From Acidiferrobacteraceae bacterium (GTDB taxonomy: Bacteria > Pseudomonadota > Gammaproteobacteria > Acidiferrobacterales > SZUA-150): a DNA stretch of 58,757 nucleotides. Of the stretch, positions 20,012 to 29,291 are shown in pieces; the first letter of the stretch is position 1, and the number at the start of each line of letters is the position of its first letter. The DNA lies in assembly GCA_003228915.1 (NCBI GenBank), contig QIGL01000099.1, forward strand, positions 1 through 58,757. Reading direction: 5' to 3'. The position numbers and the translations under genes were made by a program. The notes under the pieces are model-generated. The model had not been told where the DNA came from. It was given only the letters and a program-made list of their open reading frames with translations, and ran no database searches.

Positions 20012-20486
20012 TCGTGCCAGGTTTTCTATCGGCCTGACCTTTGTTGTCGCTTTCATTCTTGTCAGCTTGCCCGGGCCAGCCTGGCTTGATCAATTTCGAC
20101 CTGACTGGGTTGCGCTGGTACTGGTGTACTGGTGCCTGGCGACACCAGAGCGTGTGGGTGTCGGTACCGGTTGGTTGGTGGGTTTATTATTGGACGTACT
20201 TTACGGCTCATTACTCGGCCAACAAGCCTTCGCCAAAACTATTATCGCTTTCCTGACTGTTAAGTTGCATTTGCGAATTCGCGCTTACCCGCGCTGGCAA
20301 CAGGCCTCGACCTTGTTGCTGTTGCTGTTTCTTAATCAATTCCTGGTTTACTGGTTAAAGAACATGGTGAGCACCACGCCCTTGCAAGGTGCCTTCTGGA
20401 GTACGGCCATTGTTGGCATGGTCTTGTGGCCCTGGATATTTATGATCTTGCGCAAGGTCAGAAGGGGCATCAACAACAAAATATGA
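19998..20486 (+). CDS. mreD: Rod shape-determining membrane protein MreD
   Basis: A 162-residue integral membrane protein with five or six hydrophobic segments. The family signature RPDWVALVLVYW (about residues 33-44) is followed by a GWLVGLLLDVLYGSLLGQ motif. MreD belongs to the elongasome and interacts with MreC. The start overlaps the mreC end, and the stop overlaps the PBP2 start as ATGA, consistent with coupled translation. Confidence 0.95.
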   Translation: MTLDNRARFSIGLTFVVAFILVSLPGPAWLDQFRPDWVALVLVYWCLATPERVGVGTGWLVGLLLDVLYGSLLGQQAFAKTIIAFLTVKLHLRIRAYPRWQQASTLLLLLFLNQFLVYWLKNMVSTTPLQGAFWSTAIVGMVLWPWIFMILRKVRRGINNKI

Positions 20487-22330
20487 AACTTGATATCCCA
20501 ATTAAAGACAGTTTTAGGGAGTCACGTGTATTCAGTAGCCGTTTAACCATCACGGTCATCGGTATTGCGATTCTTAGCCTGCTATTACTTGCCCGCCTTG
20601 TTTACTTGCAAATTGTCAGTTATGGCCATTACGAAACCCTGTCCCAGAAAAACAGAATTAATAGTCTGCCCTTACCACCAGTAAGGGGTTTGATTCTTGA
20701 TCGCAATGGCGTTGTCCTGGCCCAAAACTTTCCTGTTTACACACTGGAAATCACACCTGAATTAGCAGGAGACATGGAGTCGTTAATCACAGACATCAGT
20801 CGCCTGATTGAAATTAGTGCAGGTGACCTGGAAAGATTTAACAAACAACGCAAAAAAAGACCCAAATTTGAACCACAAGTATTGCGCACCCACTTATCAG
20901 ATGCGGAAGCAGCAAGAATTGCAGTTAAGCGACCCTTTATGCCCGGTGTTGAATTACAAGTCCGGTTGCAACGACATTACCCACTGGGGACACTGGGCAT
21001 CCATACACTGGGTTACGTGGGCCGAATATCAGAAGACGACCAGCGAACAATCGATACCAGTCGTTATCGGGGCACCCAGTATATCGGCAAGTTGGGAATC
21101 GAAAAAAGCTACGAGTCAATCCTGCTGGGTCGTGTAGGCATCGAACGCAATGAAGTGAATGCCTATGGCAGAAAATTACGAGAAGTTAGCCGAATTGCAC
21201 CGGTGGCTGGCAAGAATCTCTACCTTAATATAGACACCCGGTTACAGGCCCTGGCAGAAAACGCCCTCGCTGAGAAACGGGGGGCAGTAGTTGCCATTGA
21301 GCCGTCCACCGGTGCGGTGCTCACCTTTGCCAGCGTACCGACCTACGACCCAAACCAGTTTGTAAACGGGATTGACCAGGCAAGTTACAAGTCATTGCTG
21401 GATAATATCGATAAACCGTTAATCAATCGCGCGCTCAATGGTCAGTATGCGCCCGGCTCAACTATTAAACCTTTTCTCGGCCTGGCCGGTCTGGCGCTGG
21501 GAAAAATTACCACTACTACGGAGGTAAACTGCAAAGGCTGGTATTCATTACCAGGTAGCAGACATCGTTTTCGTGACTGGAAAAAAACCGGCCATGGCAT
21601 AACGAATCTGAAAAAAGCCATCACTGAATCCTGTGATGTCTATTTTTACACACTGGCCACCAAGCTGGGTATTGAACTAATGACCCAGGCTCTGGCACCC
21701 TTTGGTTTCGGTCGCAAGACCGGTATTGATCTGGCCCTGGAATCAAAGGGCCTGTTACCGACACAAGAATGGAAAGATGCACGCAAAGAACCATGGTACG
21801 CCGGCGAGACAGTTATATTCGGCATTGGCCAGGGGCCTATCCTGGTCACGCCGTTACAATTAGCCACTGCTACTGCCATGATTGCGAACAACGGGGTTCG
21901 CATGCAACCGATATTACGTTTTGCTTCAGAAAATCCGGTAACACACAAAATAAATCGCTTTACTCCGAAGGTAAGAAACCGTCTGCCTGATTTTGTCCTG
22001 CCCTATTTACCGGCCATTCAAGAAGCCATGGTTAATGTTGTCCATGGCAAAAAAGGTACCGGTCGACGCATTGGCTGGAACGCAAAGTACAAGATTGCCG
22101 GAAAAACCGGCACCTCCCAGGTGAAAGGCATTAAACAAAATGAAGTTTACAATCGCGACCTCACCCCTGAACGTTTTCGTGACCATGCCCTGTTCATAGC
22201 TTACGCGCCCGCTGACGACCCGAAAATTGCGGTAGCCGTCATTGTTGAGAACGGAGAACATGGCAGTTCGGCCGCGGCACCGATTGCCCGGAAACTAATG
22301 GACGAATACCTGTTGGGTAACGCCTCTTAA
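20483..22330 (+). CDS. mrdA: Peptidoglycan D,D-transpeptidase PBP2
   Basis: A 615-residue class B penicillin-binding protein. An N-terminal membrane anchor (about residues 22-42) precedes the PBP dimerisation/pedestal domain (PVRGLILDRNGVVLAQN). The transpeptidase domain has the active-site motifs GSTIK (SxxK), ESCD (SxN position, Asp as usual in PBP2) and KTGTSQ (KTG). It cross-links new lateral-wall peptidoglycan with RodA. The ATG at 20483 overlapping the mreD stop is chosen over an upstream in-frame GTG at 20426 because it gives the standard N-terminus. Confidence 0.97.
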   Translation: MKLDIPIKDSFRESRVFSSRLTITVIGIAILSLLLLARLVYLQIVSYGHYETLSQKNRINSLPLPPVRGLILDRNGVVLAQNFPVYTLEITPELAGDMESLITDISRLIEISAGDLERFNKQRKKRPKFEPQVLRTHLSDAEAARIAVKRPFMPGVELQVRLQRHYPLGTLGIHTLGYVGRISEDDQRTIDTSRYRGTQYIGKLGIEKSYESILLGRVGIERNEVNAYGRKLREVSRIAPVAGKNLYLNIDTRLQALAENALAEKRGAVVAIEPSTGAVLTFASVPTYDPNQFVNGIDQASYKSLLDNIDKPLINRALNGQYAPGSTIKPFLGLAGLALGKITTTTEVNCKGWYSLPGSRHRFRDWKKTGHGITNLKKAITESCDVYFYTLATKLGIELMTQALAPFGFGRKTGIDLALESKGLLPTQEWKDARKEPWYAGETVIFGIGQGPILVTPLQLATATAMIANNGVRMQPILRFASENPVTHKINRFTPKVRNRLPDFVLPYLPAIQEAMVNVVHGKKGTGRRIGWNAKYKIAGKTGTSQVKGIKQNEVYNRDLTPERFRDHALFIAYAPADDPKIAVAVIVENGEHGSSAAAPIARKLMDEYLLGNAS

Positions 22331-22352
22331 TATAGTTAATATATTTGAAACT

Positions 22353-23450
22353 ATGCCAACATCACTGACCACATTACAAAGATGGAACCTGGATAAACCC
22401 CTGGGCACAGCATTGCTCATGCTTGCCATCATCAGCCTGGGCGTTATTTTCAGCGCCAGTGGACAGGATGTATCAATTACAGTAGCGCAGCTTGTCAGGC
22501 TTGGCATTGGATTTGCTGTTTTATTCCTGGCGGCACAGATTCATCCTGACACGCTGGCGCGCTGGACACCTTATATCTACCTTGGTGGACTGGTTTTGTT
22601 GGTTATCGTGTTATTAACAGGTGTCATAGGCAAAGGTGCACAACGCTGGCTCAACCTGGGTTTATTCTCTATTCAGCCATCTGAAATTATGAAGCTGGCT
22701 GTGCCCATGATGGTGGCCTGGTATTTCTCGCAACAACATTTACCGGCAACCAGTAAACAGGCCATCATAGCCGCCGGCATCATTTTACTACCGGCTGCAC
22801 TGGTTGCAGTGCAACCCGACCTCGGCACTGCCTTGATGATCGCCAGCTCAGGTGCCTTCGTTTTATTTCTTGCTGGCATGGGCTGGACACTGATTGCAGG
22901 CATCCTGATTTTAATAGCTGCATCAGCGCCCCTGGTCTGGAGCTATTTTTTACATGATTACCAGCGCAACCGAATATTGACCTTGTTCGATCCGACCGCA
23001 GATCCATTGGGCACGGGTTACCATACTATTCAATCCATGATTGCCGTGGGCTCGGGCGGTATATTCGGTAAAGGCTGGCTGGAAAGCTCTCAAGCCCGTC
23101 TTGATTTCCTGCCTGAAAGTTCAACCGATTTTATTTTTGCAGTGTTTGCAGAAGAATTCGGCTTATTCGGGATCATTATCCTGTTCTCAATATTTATTTT
23201 TGCGACAGGCCGCGGAATTATAATTGCAACCTATGCACAGGAAACATATACAAGACTACTCGCAGGTAGTCTGGCGCTTACTTTTTTTCTCTATTTTTTC
23301 GTTAACATCGGTATGGTGACTGGCATTCTTCCGGTGGTCGGCGTTCCCTTACCTATTATAAGTTACGGTGGCAGTTCTGTTGTTACATTAATGGCAGGTT
23401 TTGGTATGCTCATGAGCATCCATGCTAACCGAAAAATCGCCCAACCATAA
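22353..23450 (+). CDS. mrdB: Peptidoglycan glycosyltransferase RodA
   Basis: A 365-residue SEDS protein with about ten membrane segments. Conserved motifs include GAQRWLNLGLFSIQPSEIMK, the acidic WLESSQARLDFLPESSTDFIFAV loop containing the catalytic Asp region, and GVPLPIISYGGSS near the C-terminus. RodA polymerises glycan strands from lipid II as the partner of PBP2. It sits 22 bp after mrdA. Its 3' end lies at the mltB start region. Confidence 0.96.
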   Translation: MPTSLTTLQRWNLDKPLGTALLMLAIISLGVIFSASGQDVSITVAQLVRLGIGFAVLFLAAQIHPDTLARWTPYIYLGGLVLLVIVLLTGVIGKGAQRWLNLGLFSIQPSEIMKLAVPMMVAWYFSQQHLPATSKQAIIAAGIILLPAALVAVQPDLGTALMIASSGAFVLFLAGMGWTLIAGILILIAASAPLVWSYFLHDYQRNRILTLFDPTADPLGTGYHTIQSMIAVGSGGIFGKGWLESSQARLDFLPESSTDFIFAVFAEEFGLFGIIILFSIFIFATGRGIIIATYAQETYTRLLAGSLALTFFLYFFVNIGMVTGILPVVGVPLPIISYGGSSVVTLMAGFGMLMSIHANRKIAQP

Positions 23451-23457
23451 TAAATTA

Positions 23458-24489
23458 ATGTATGAACCACGTTCGACGTTTCATAATTTTCGTTATGTAT
23501 CAGTATATTCGTTTTTAATTTTTTTCCTGCTTGCACCTGCCTCGTTAAGCCTGGCACTTGACTGGCGTGAATATCCTGCTGTCAGGGATTTTATCGATTA
23601 TATGGTCGCTAAACATAACTTCTCGGCTGACGAGTTACACTACATATTTCGTCGAGCCGAAATCAGGGAAAAAGTGATCACCGGGATGGACAGTCCACGT
23701 GAAGCAGTGCCCTGGTATCGCTACCGACAACAATTTGTAACCGCGTTTGGCGCTAAACGCGGCGCTAAATTCTGGAAAAAATACGCTCGGTCTGTCGATT
23801 CAGCGGCCAATCAGTATGGTGTCGCACCGGAAATAATCGTGGCTATTATTGGTGTTGAAAGTCAATATGGACATAATGTCGGATACTTTCGTGTCATTGA
23901 TTCCCTGAGCTCCCTGGCTTTTGACTATCCAAGACGAAGCGCGGTATTCAAAAAAGAGCTTGAGGAATTTTTATTACTGGCCCGGGAATTAGGCGTAAGC
24001 CCGCTATCAGTTAAAGGTTCTTATGCCGGGGCCATGGGCTACCCCCAGTTTTTACCCAGCAGTTACAGGGACTATGCCGTTGATTTTGATAAGGACGGTC
24101 ACGTTGATCTTTTGAGTTCTGCCGAGGATGCAATAGGTAGTGTTGGAAACTATTTCAGGGTTCACGGTTGGAAAAAAGATGAACCGGTGGTTGATCTTGT
24201 TTCTACTAGTGGCCCCATTGAGCCCTGGTTGCTGCAACTTGATATCAAGCCAAGATTAACCATTGCAAACCTGGCTTACTATAATATAAAACCAATGAAA
24301 TACGATGCCCCCCATCGCAAAGCAGCAATAATCAAACTGAAAGGCAAAGAGGGAGAGTTGTTGAGGCTGGGTTTCAATAACTTTTACGTTATCACCAGGT
24401 ATAATAAGAGCGTTAATTACGCCATGGCAGTTTTTGAGCTCAGTCAATTGATAAAAAATAAGTACCAAAGGATTAACAAAATAAAATGA
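23458..24489 (+). CDS. mltB: Membrane-bound lytic murein transglycosylase B
   Basis: A 343-residue MltB-type lytic transglycosylase. The N-terminal hydrophobic segment ends at SLALDW and looks like a signal peptide without a lipobox, so the product may be soluble and periplasmic. The catalytic Glu lies in IIGVESQYGHNVGYF; the family motifs GSYAGAMGYPQFLPSSYRDYAVDFD and GSVGNYFRVHGW follow. It cleaves the MurNAc-GlcNAc bond to give 1,6-anhydro ends. The ATG at 23458 is preferred; an in-frame ATG at 23422 would overlap mrdB and lengthen the signal peptide. The stop overlaps the rlpA ATG. Confidence 0.92.
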   Translation: MYEPRSTFHNFRYVSVYSFLIFFLLAPASLSLALDWREYPAVRDFIDYMVAKHNFSADELHYIFRRAEIREKVITGMDSPREAVPWYRYRQQFVTAFGAKRGAKFWKKYARSVDSAANQYGVAPEIIVAIIGVESQYGHNVGYFRVIDSLSSLAFDYPRRSAVFKKELEEFLLLARELGVSPLSVKGSYAGAMGYPQFLPSSYRDYAVDFDKDGHVDLLSSAEDAIGSVGNYFRVHGWKKDEPVVDLVSTSGPIEPWLLQLDIKPRLTIANLAYYNIKPMKYDAPHRKAAIIKLKGKEGELLRLGFNNFYVITRYNKSVNYAMAVFELSQLIKNKYQRINKIK

Positions 24490-25304
24490 AACGTAACGCC
24501 TGCCTGGTGCTCATACTTGCTTTGTCTCTTGGGGCCTGTTCGACAACCCGAAAAGGCGGTTATTACAGTGATGATGGGCCCCACTCCCGCCCCCAGGATG
24601 TATCCCAGGTTAAGGAACCTGTCCCCAGGTCAGAGCCGCTAAGTAAACACGGTAACAAGCCCTATATTGTTTTTGGAAAATCGTATCGGCCACTGAAAAA
24701 AGCAACGGGTTATTCTCGAAAAGGAATCGCATCATGGTATGGGAAAAAATTCCATGGTCGCAGAACGTCAAACGGAGAAAAATATAACATGTACGCCATG
24801 AGTGCGGCCCACAAAACTTTGCCCCTGCCCACGTATGTACGGGTACGAAACCTGGATAATAATCGATCGGTTATTGTCCGGGTCAATGACCGCGGCCCTT
24901 TTTTGCATAACCGGCTCATTGATCTGTCTTATGCCGCTGCTTTTCGGTTGGACATAATCAGGACCGGCACTGGTCGGGTAGAAGTCACAGCCATTACCAG
25001 TGGCCAGCGCAATCCTGATCAGGCGAAGACGAAGGTTATTGTAAACACGGCCGGCGACAATACCAGCGCCAGAATCTATCTCCAGGTGGGCTCGTTCTCC
25101 AACCAGGAGAATGCCAACAATTTATCATCAAGCCTGCAGGACAAACTTGACCAGGCCGTATTTGTCCAGAAAGGACGGGTTGAAAATGGCACCGTCTACC
25201 GAGTTCGCATCGGCCCAATGGCTGATATTGAGGCCGGCCAGGCGCTGGTCGATACCCTGCGAAATTCCCATGACATTGCCAATACTCGCCTGATTATTGA
25301 ATAG
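24486..25304 (+). CDS. rlpA: Septal ring lytic transglycosylase RlpA
   Basis: A 272-residue lipoprotein. Lipobox SLGAC (Cys18), a linker, a double-psi beta-barrel domain (about residues 75-165: GIASWYGKKFHGRRTSNGEKYNM, VRVNDRGPF) and a C-terminal SPOR domain (about 195-270: IYLQVGSFSNQENA). RlpA cleaves glycan strands lacking stem peptides, and its SPOR domain targets denuded glycan at the septum. The stop codon TAG (25302-25304) is formed at the left junction of a MITE-like element, so the original 3' end may have been replaced. Confidence 0.94.
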   Translation: MKRNACLVLILALSLGACSTTRKGGYYSDDGPHSRPQDVSQVKEPVPRSEPLSKHGNKPYIVFGKSYRPLKKATGYSRKGIASWYGKKFHGRRTSNGEKYNMYAMSAAHKTLPLPTYVRVRNLDNNRSVIVRVNDRGPFLHNRLIDLSYAAAFRLDIIRTGTGRVEVTAITSGQRNPDQAKTKVIVNTAGDNTSARIYLQVGSFSNQENANNLSSSLQDKLDQAVFVQKGRVENGTVYRVRIGPMADIEAGQALVDTLRNSHDIANTRLIIE

Positions 25305-25457
25305 AGACCTTTGCACGAAAGTCCTTTCTTCCAATACTGCGTTAAAAATCAGCTCAAAGTGCTCATTTACTTATGTGTAAACTCCGCTTTTTCGCTGATT
25401 GAGCTACTTCGTCTTGATAGCCAATCCATATTATGAGGCAATCCGTGCAAAGGCCTC
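25304..25457. mobile_element. MITE-like non-autonomous element downstream of rlpA
   Basis: A 154-bp element with terminal inverted repeats (left GAGACCTTTGCACG; right, read inward on the minus strand, GAGGCCTTTGCACGG) flanked by TA dinucleotides at 25302-25303 and 25458-25459. The interior has no coding capacity. TIR plus a TA target duplication fits a MITE mobilised by a TA-targeting transposase such as the IS630/Tc1 type; no transposase is in the window. Confidence 0.7.
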
Positions 25458-25594
25458 TAATAGTCACAGTTCTTAAAGTGACATTCGAGGATTTCGGGCG
25501 GGAATTCCGTGTATCGCACACTTTATTATGGGTACGGGGTATACTCTGGACGGTAATTCCTGACTACCCAATCAAAACTCGAACGAAATAATCC

Positions 25595-26479
25595 ATGAAT
25601 AATATCGATCTCGTTTACCTGGATGGCAAATTCTTGCCCGCAAAAGATGCGAAAATATCACCATTTGACCGGGGCTTCATTTTTGGTGATGGCATCTACG
25701 AAGTAATCCCCGTATTTGGTGGTCATGGCTTCAGGCTGGCAGAACACCTGCAACGGTTAACAAACAACCTGGCTGCAATCAGTATTAGTAACCCCCACAC
25801 ACAAGATCAATGGGCCGGGATAATCAATAAGCTCATTGATAACGTGGTAACAAATTTTCCAGATATCATCGATCAAATGGTCTATATACAAATTACCCGT
25901 GGCGTAGCGCCGCGAGACCACGCCTTTCCCGGTAAAATTCCACCCACAGTATTTGCCTATGCCGATACCGCGCCAGTGACAAAATCTGAATACACAGAAC
26001 ATGGCGTCAGTGCTATCACGTGCCCGGATAATCGCTGGCAACGATGCGAGATCAAGGCCACCTCGTTGTTAGCCAATGTCCTGCTCAGGCAACAGGCTGC
26101 CGAGGCAAACGTAACTGAGGCAATTCTGATTCGAGACAATTTCCTGACAGAAGGCGCAGCCAGTAATATTTTTATTGTTAAAGATAAGCTAATCCGGACC
26201 CCACCCAAAAGCGAGCAAATACTACCGGGCATTACCCGGGATCTGCTTGTTGAGCTGATTACGAAAAGTAAATTCACTGGCGAAGAAACCATGATCACAG
26301 AACAAGAATTATCCGATGCTGATGAAATCTGGATGACAAGTTCAGTCAAGGAAATCCTGCCAGTCACCCTGCTCAACGGCAATAAAGTTGGTAACGGCCT
26401 GGCGGGGCCAGTCTATAAAAATATACTTGGAAAATACCGGACCTATAAACAATCCTTACGGGATGGCGCTGTCACGTGA
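25595..26479 (+). CDS. dat: D-amino acid aminotransferase (class IV, PLP-dependent)
   Basis: A 294-residue fold-type IV aminotransferase. Motifs: DRGFIFGDGIYEVIPVFGG near the start, the PLP-binding Lys in RCEIKATSLLANVLLRQ (about residue 152), and LTEGAASNIFIV and ITRDLLVEL for phosphate binding. D-amino acid aminotransferases interconvert D-Ala and D-Glu for peptidoglycan synthesis, which fits the location next to cell-wall genes. A branched-chain or aminodeoxychorismate lyase role is possible from sequence alone but less likely here. The stop overlaps lipB as GTGA. A possible -10 (TATACT near 25546) lies upstream, without a clear -35. Confidence 0.85.
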   Translation: MNNIDLVYLDGKFLPAKDAKISPFDRGFIFGDGIYEVIPVFGGHGFRLAEHLQRLTNNLAAISISNPHTQDQWAGIINKLIDNVVTNFPDIIDQMVYIQITRGVAPRDHAFPGKIPPTVFAYADTAPVTKSEYTEHGVSAITCPDNRWQRCEIKATSLLANVLLRQQAAEANVTEAILIRDNFLTEGAASNIFIVKDKLIRTPPKSEQILPGITRDLLVELITKSKFTGEETMITEQELSDADEIWMTSSVKEILPVTLLNGNKVGNGLAGPVYKNILGKYRTYKQSLRDGAVT

Positions 26480-27192
26480 ATGCACTTGTAAAAAAATATT
26501 CACCAGACGAGCAAAAAAAAACTAATCCCGATCTGCGTATTAAAAACATTGGTCACGTGGATTATCAGACTTGCTGGTCGGCCATGAAAGAATTTACTGA
26601 TAAACGTGGCCCCGATACGCAAGATGAATTATGGCTTGTTGAACATGATCCGGTTTATACAGTTGGCCTGAATATTCGCAAACAACATTATCCTGAATCC
26701 AATTCAAACATCCCCGTGGTTGAAACTGATCGTGGTGGTGACATTACCTACCACGGACCCGGCCAGCTCATAATTTATTTGCTGCTCGACTTACGGCGAC
26801 AAAATATCGGTATCCGCCAACTTGTAAATAGTATTGAGCAATCGATTATTGATTGTCTGGCACAAAATAATATAACAGCGGCCAGAAAAGAAAATGCCCC
26901 GGGTGTTTACGTAGATAACAAAAAGATTGCCGCCCTCGGATTAAGAATTCGCAAGGGCTGTAGTTATCACGGCCTTTCCTTTAACCTGGATATGGATACC
27001 GAACCATTTTCAAGAATCCCGCCCTGCGGGTATCAAAATCTTGAGGTGACACAAGTTTCTGATTATATAAAAGAAGTAAATAAAACCACGGTTACCAATG
27101 ACCTTATCCATCAACTACGATTAAGCTTAGGGTATAATACTCATTATAATAGCCCACTAAATAAGCCATGTGATCCAGCCAATGAGCGATAA
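26476..27192 (+). CDS. lipB: Octanoyltransferase LipB
   Basis: A 238-residue LipB. Substrate-site motif [19 protein letters not shown], the Lys in [11 protein letters not shown], and the catalytic Cys in RIPPCGY. It transfers octanoate from acyl-carrier protein to lipoyl domains of 2-oxo acid dehydrogenases and the glycine cleavage H protein; LipA then inserts sulfur. The GTG start overlaps the dat stop, and the 3' end overlaps lipA by 11 bases, so dat-lipB-lipA is one transcript. Confidence 0.96.
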   Translation: MNALVKKYSPDEQKKTNPDLRIKNIGHVDYQTCWSAMKEFTDKRGPDTQDELWLVEHDPVYTVGLNIRKQHYPESNSNIPVVETDRGGDITYHGPGQLIIYLLLDLRRQNIGIRQLVNSIEQSIIDCLAQNNITAARKENAPGVYVDNKKIAALGLRIRKGCSYHGLSFNLDMDTEPFSRIPPCGYQNLEVTQVSDYIKEVNKTTVTNDLIHQLRLSLGYNTHYNSPLNKPCDPANER

Positions 27193-28147
27193 TCCCACTA
27201 ACTCTATAGCCAAGCCTGATCCGCAAAAAGGTAAAAGCAAAACAGCGCGCATACCTGTTAAGGTGGTACCTAGAGCCAATCCCCTGAAAAAACCGAAATG
27301 GATTCGGGCCAGGGCGCCCAATAGCCCAGAGGCGCTTGCACTCAAGGAAATTCTGCGGGCCCATAACCTGAATACAGTTTGCGAAGAAGCTGCCTGCCCT
27401 AACCTGGGTGAATGTTTCACCCATGGCACTGCAACATTCATGATTATGGGTCGACTCTGTACCAGGCGTTGTCCATTTTGCGATGTTGCCCATGGTCGGC
27501 CTGACCCGCTGGACGGGTCTGAACCTGTCGAACTGGCAACCACCATCAGCGCAATGAACCTCCGCTATGTTGTTATTACATCGGTTGATCGGGACGATTT
27601 AAGAGACGGGGGTGCGAGCCACTTTGCCAGCTGCATCCATGAAATTCGAAAACAGGTAAATAATATTTCTATTGAAATCCTGGTGCCAGATTTCCGCGGC
27701 CGCCTGGACACGGCATTAACCAAACTGGGTGATGCATTACCGGATGTGCTGAATCACAACCTTGAAACTATCCCGAGGTTATATAAACAAGCTCGTCCAG
27801 GTTCGGATTACAAACACTCGCTCAAACTTTTGCAAGAATTTAAAAAACGTTACCCCGGTATTCCCACCAAATCCGGCCTCATGGTTGGTCTCGGCGAAAC
27901 AAATAGTGAGATTATCGAGGTCATGGATGACTTGCGCCAACATGATTGTGATATGTTAACCATTGGCCAGTATTTACAACCCAGCGAATATCATTTGCCA
28001 GTAGAGCGTTACGTGCATCCGGACATTTTTGCCGAGCTTGCCGAAAAAGGTCTGGCCATGGGCTTTGCTAATGTCGCCAGTGGACCAATGGTGCGTTCGT
28101 CATATCATGCCGACCAACAAGCGAGCAGCCCATTAAACAAAAAATAA
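27182..28147 (+). CDS. lipA: Lipoyl synthase
   Basis: A 321-residue radical SAM enzyme. The auxiliary cluster motif [12 protein letters not shown] and the radical SAM motif CTRRCPFC are intact, and the conserved C-terminal SSYHA serine ligand region is present. It inserts two sulfurs into protein-bound octanoate. The ATG at 27182 (MSDNPTN) overlapping the lipB end is chosen; a GTG at 27170 is also in frame. Confidence 0.97.
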   Translation: MSDNPTNSIAKPDPQKGKSKTARIPVKVVPRANPLKKPKWIRARAPNSPEALALKEILRAHNLNTVCEEAACPNLGECFTHGTATFMIMGRLCTRRCPFCDVAHGRPDPLDGSEPVELATTISAMNLRYVVITSVDRDDLRDGGASHFASCIHEIRKQVNNISIEILVPDFRGRLDTALTKLGDALPDVLNHNLETIPRLYKQARPGSDYKHSLKLLQEFKKRYPGIPTKSGLMVGLGETNSEIIEVMDDLRQHDCDMLTIGQYLQPSEYHLPVERYVHPDIFAELAEKGLAMGFANVASGPMVRSSYHADQQASSPLNKK

Positions 28148-28186
28148 ATGATTTAAAACAATCTAAATTATATTACAAAGATAACC

Positions 28187-29155
28187 ATGGAAATTTGGCC
28201 CAAAGCGATTAGCCTGTTTATGTTGCCGCCAGTAATACTGGTCATTATTGCTGCGATTGGACTCATTGCCAGCCTGCGCTGGCGTTTGTATGGCATGCTA
28301 ACTGTCGCAATCAGCTTGTTCCTGATTTATCTACTAAGCATTCCACTGACAAGCAAACGCCTCATTGCCGGAGTTGAACTAGTCTATCCTGCCATTAACC
28401 CCGAGTTACTCCCAAACGAAGGCAGGAAACCCAAAGCCATTGTTATACTCGGTGGGGGTCGTTACGATAATGCCCCGGAATACGCATCGGCAACCGTAAG
28501 CAGTGAGACACTGGCAAGATTACGCTTCGGCGCCAGGCTCCAGAAAGCAACGCAACTTCCTATCCTCGTCAGCGGCGGACTTGGCACAGATGATGTTTCG
28601 CCAGAAGCCTATCTCATGCAAAAAACCCTGCAAGATGACTTTGGCGTTTCGGCACAGTGGCTTGAAGATGATGCTCGTAACACAATGGAAAATGCCTTGC
28701 GCACCAGTGAACTGCTGTTACCCAAAGACCTTAACCAGGTTTACCTGATTACCCATGCATCACACATGCCGCGCGCGGTCTGGGCGTTTACACAAACAGG
28801 CATGTTAGTCACACCGGCGCCCACAGAATTTACAACCCTGAGTGCCCACCCGGATCTGAGAACCCTGGAATACATACCTTCGGCTGAAGGATTGGTCATA
28901 TCCAGCCTGGCAATTCGTGAACGTCTTGGGCTGATCTGGTATAAATTTCGCTACTCACCAGTCAAACTGGCTGAAATGTCGCGCTCGCCGAAAAAACAAA
29001 GAGAGATTGCGGCAGAAAAAGCGGCCCATGCCGCGGACTTGCAAAAACAGGCGCCTGTCCAATATGAACAACAAGCGACTCCGACAAGGATCAAGCCAAA
29101 GAAAACCGTTTCACCGCCACCGGAAGCGCCCGCCCCGCCACTCCCCCCAGGTTAA
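28187..29155 (+). CDS. YdcF/ElyC family (DUF218) membrane protein
   Basis: A 322-residue protein. Two N-terminal membrane segments (about 8-30 and 33-53) precede a DUF218 domain: AIVILGGGRY near residue 84, PILVSGG near 125, EDDARNTMENA near 165, and THASHMPRA near 190. ElyC of this family affects peptidoglycan assembly and undecaprenyl phosphate metabolism in E. coli, which fits the cell-wall surroundings. The C-terminus is an unusual Lys/Ala/Pro-rich tail ending APPLPPG. Starts 39 bp after lipA, so possibly in the same transcript. Confidence 0.85.
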   Translation: MEIWPKAISLFMLPPVILVIIAAIGLIASLRWRLYGMLTVAISLFLIYLLSIPLTSKRLIAGVELVYPAINPELLPNEGRKPKAIVILGGGRYDNAPEYASATVSSETLARLRFGARLQKATQLPILVSGGLGTDDVSPEAYLMQKTLQDDFGVSAQWLEDDARNTMENALRTSELLLPKDLNQVYLITHASHMPRAVWAFTQTGMLVTPAPTEFTTLSAHPDLRTLEYIPSAEGLVISSLAIRERLGLIWYKFRYSPVKLAEMSRSPKKQREIAAEKAAHAADLQKQAPVQYEQQATPTRIKPKKTVSPPPEAPAPPLPPG

Positions 29156-29291
29156 TTTTTCAGCTTAATTTTTCAGGCTAATTGTTTAGGTGTCCCAATG
29201 CTAAAAAATGGTCTAGGATTAACGTGTACTATCGATAAAACAGCTCGACTAAACCCAACATGTTCCACCTGGTCACCGGACTCCCGTTGTT

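Noticed and set aside
20426-20482. Longer PBP2 with a GTG start at 20426
   Set aside because: The added residues are mreD read in another frame; the ATG at 20483 overlaps the mreD stop as ATGA and gives the normal N-terminus.
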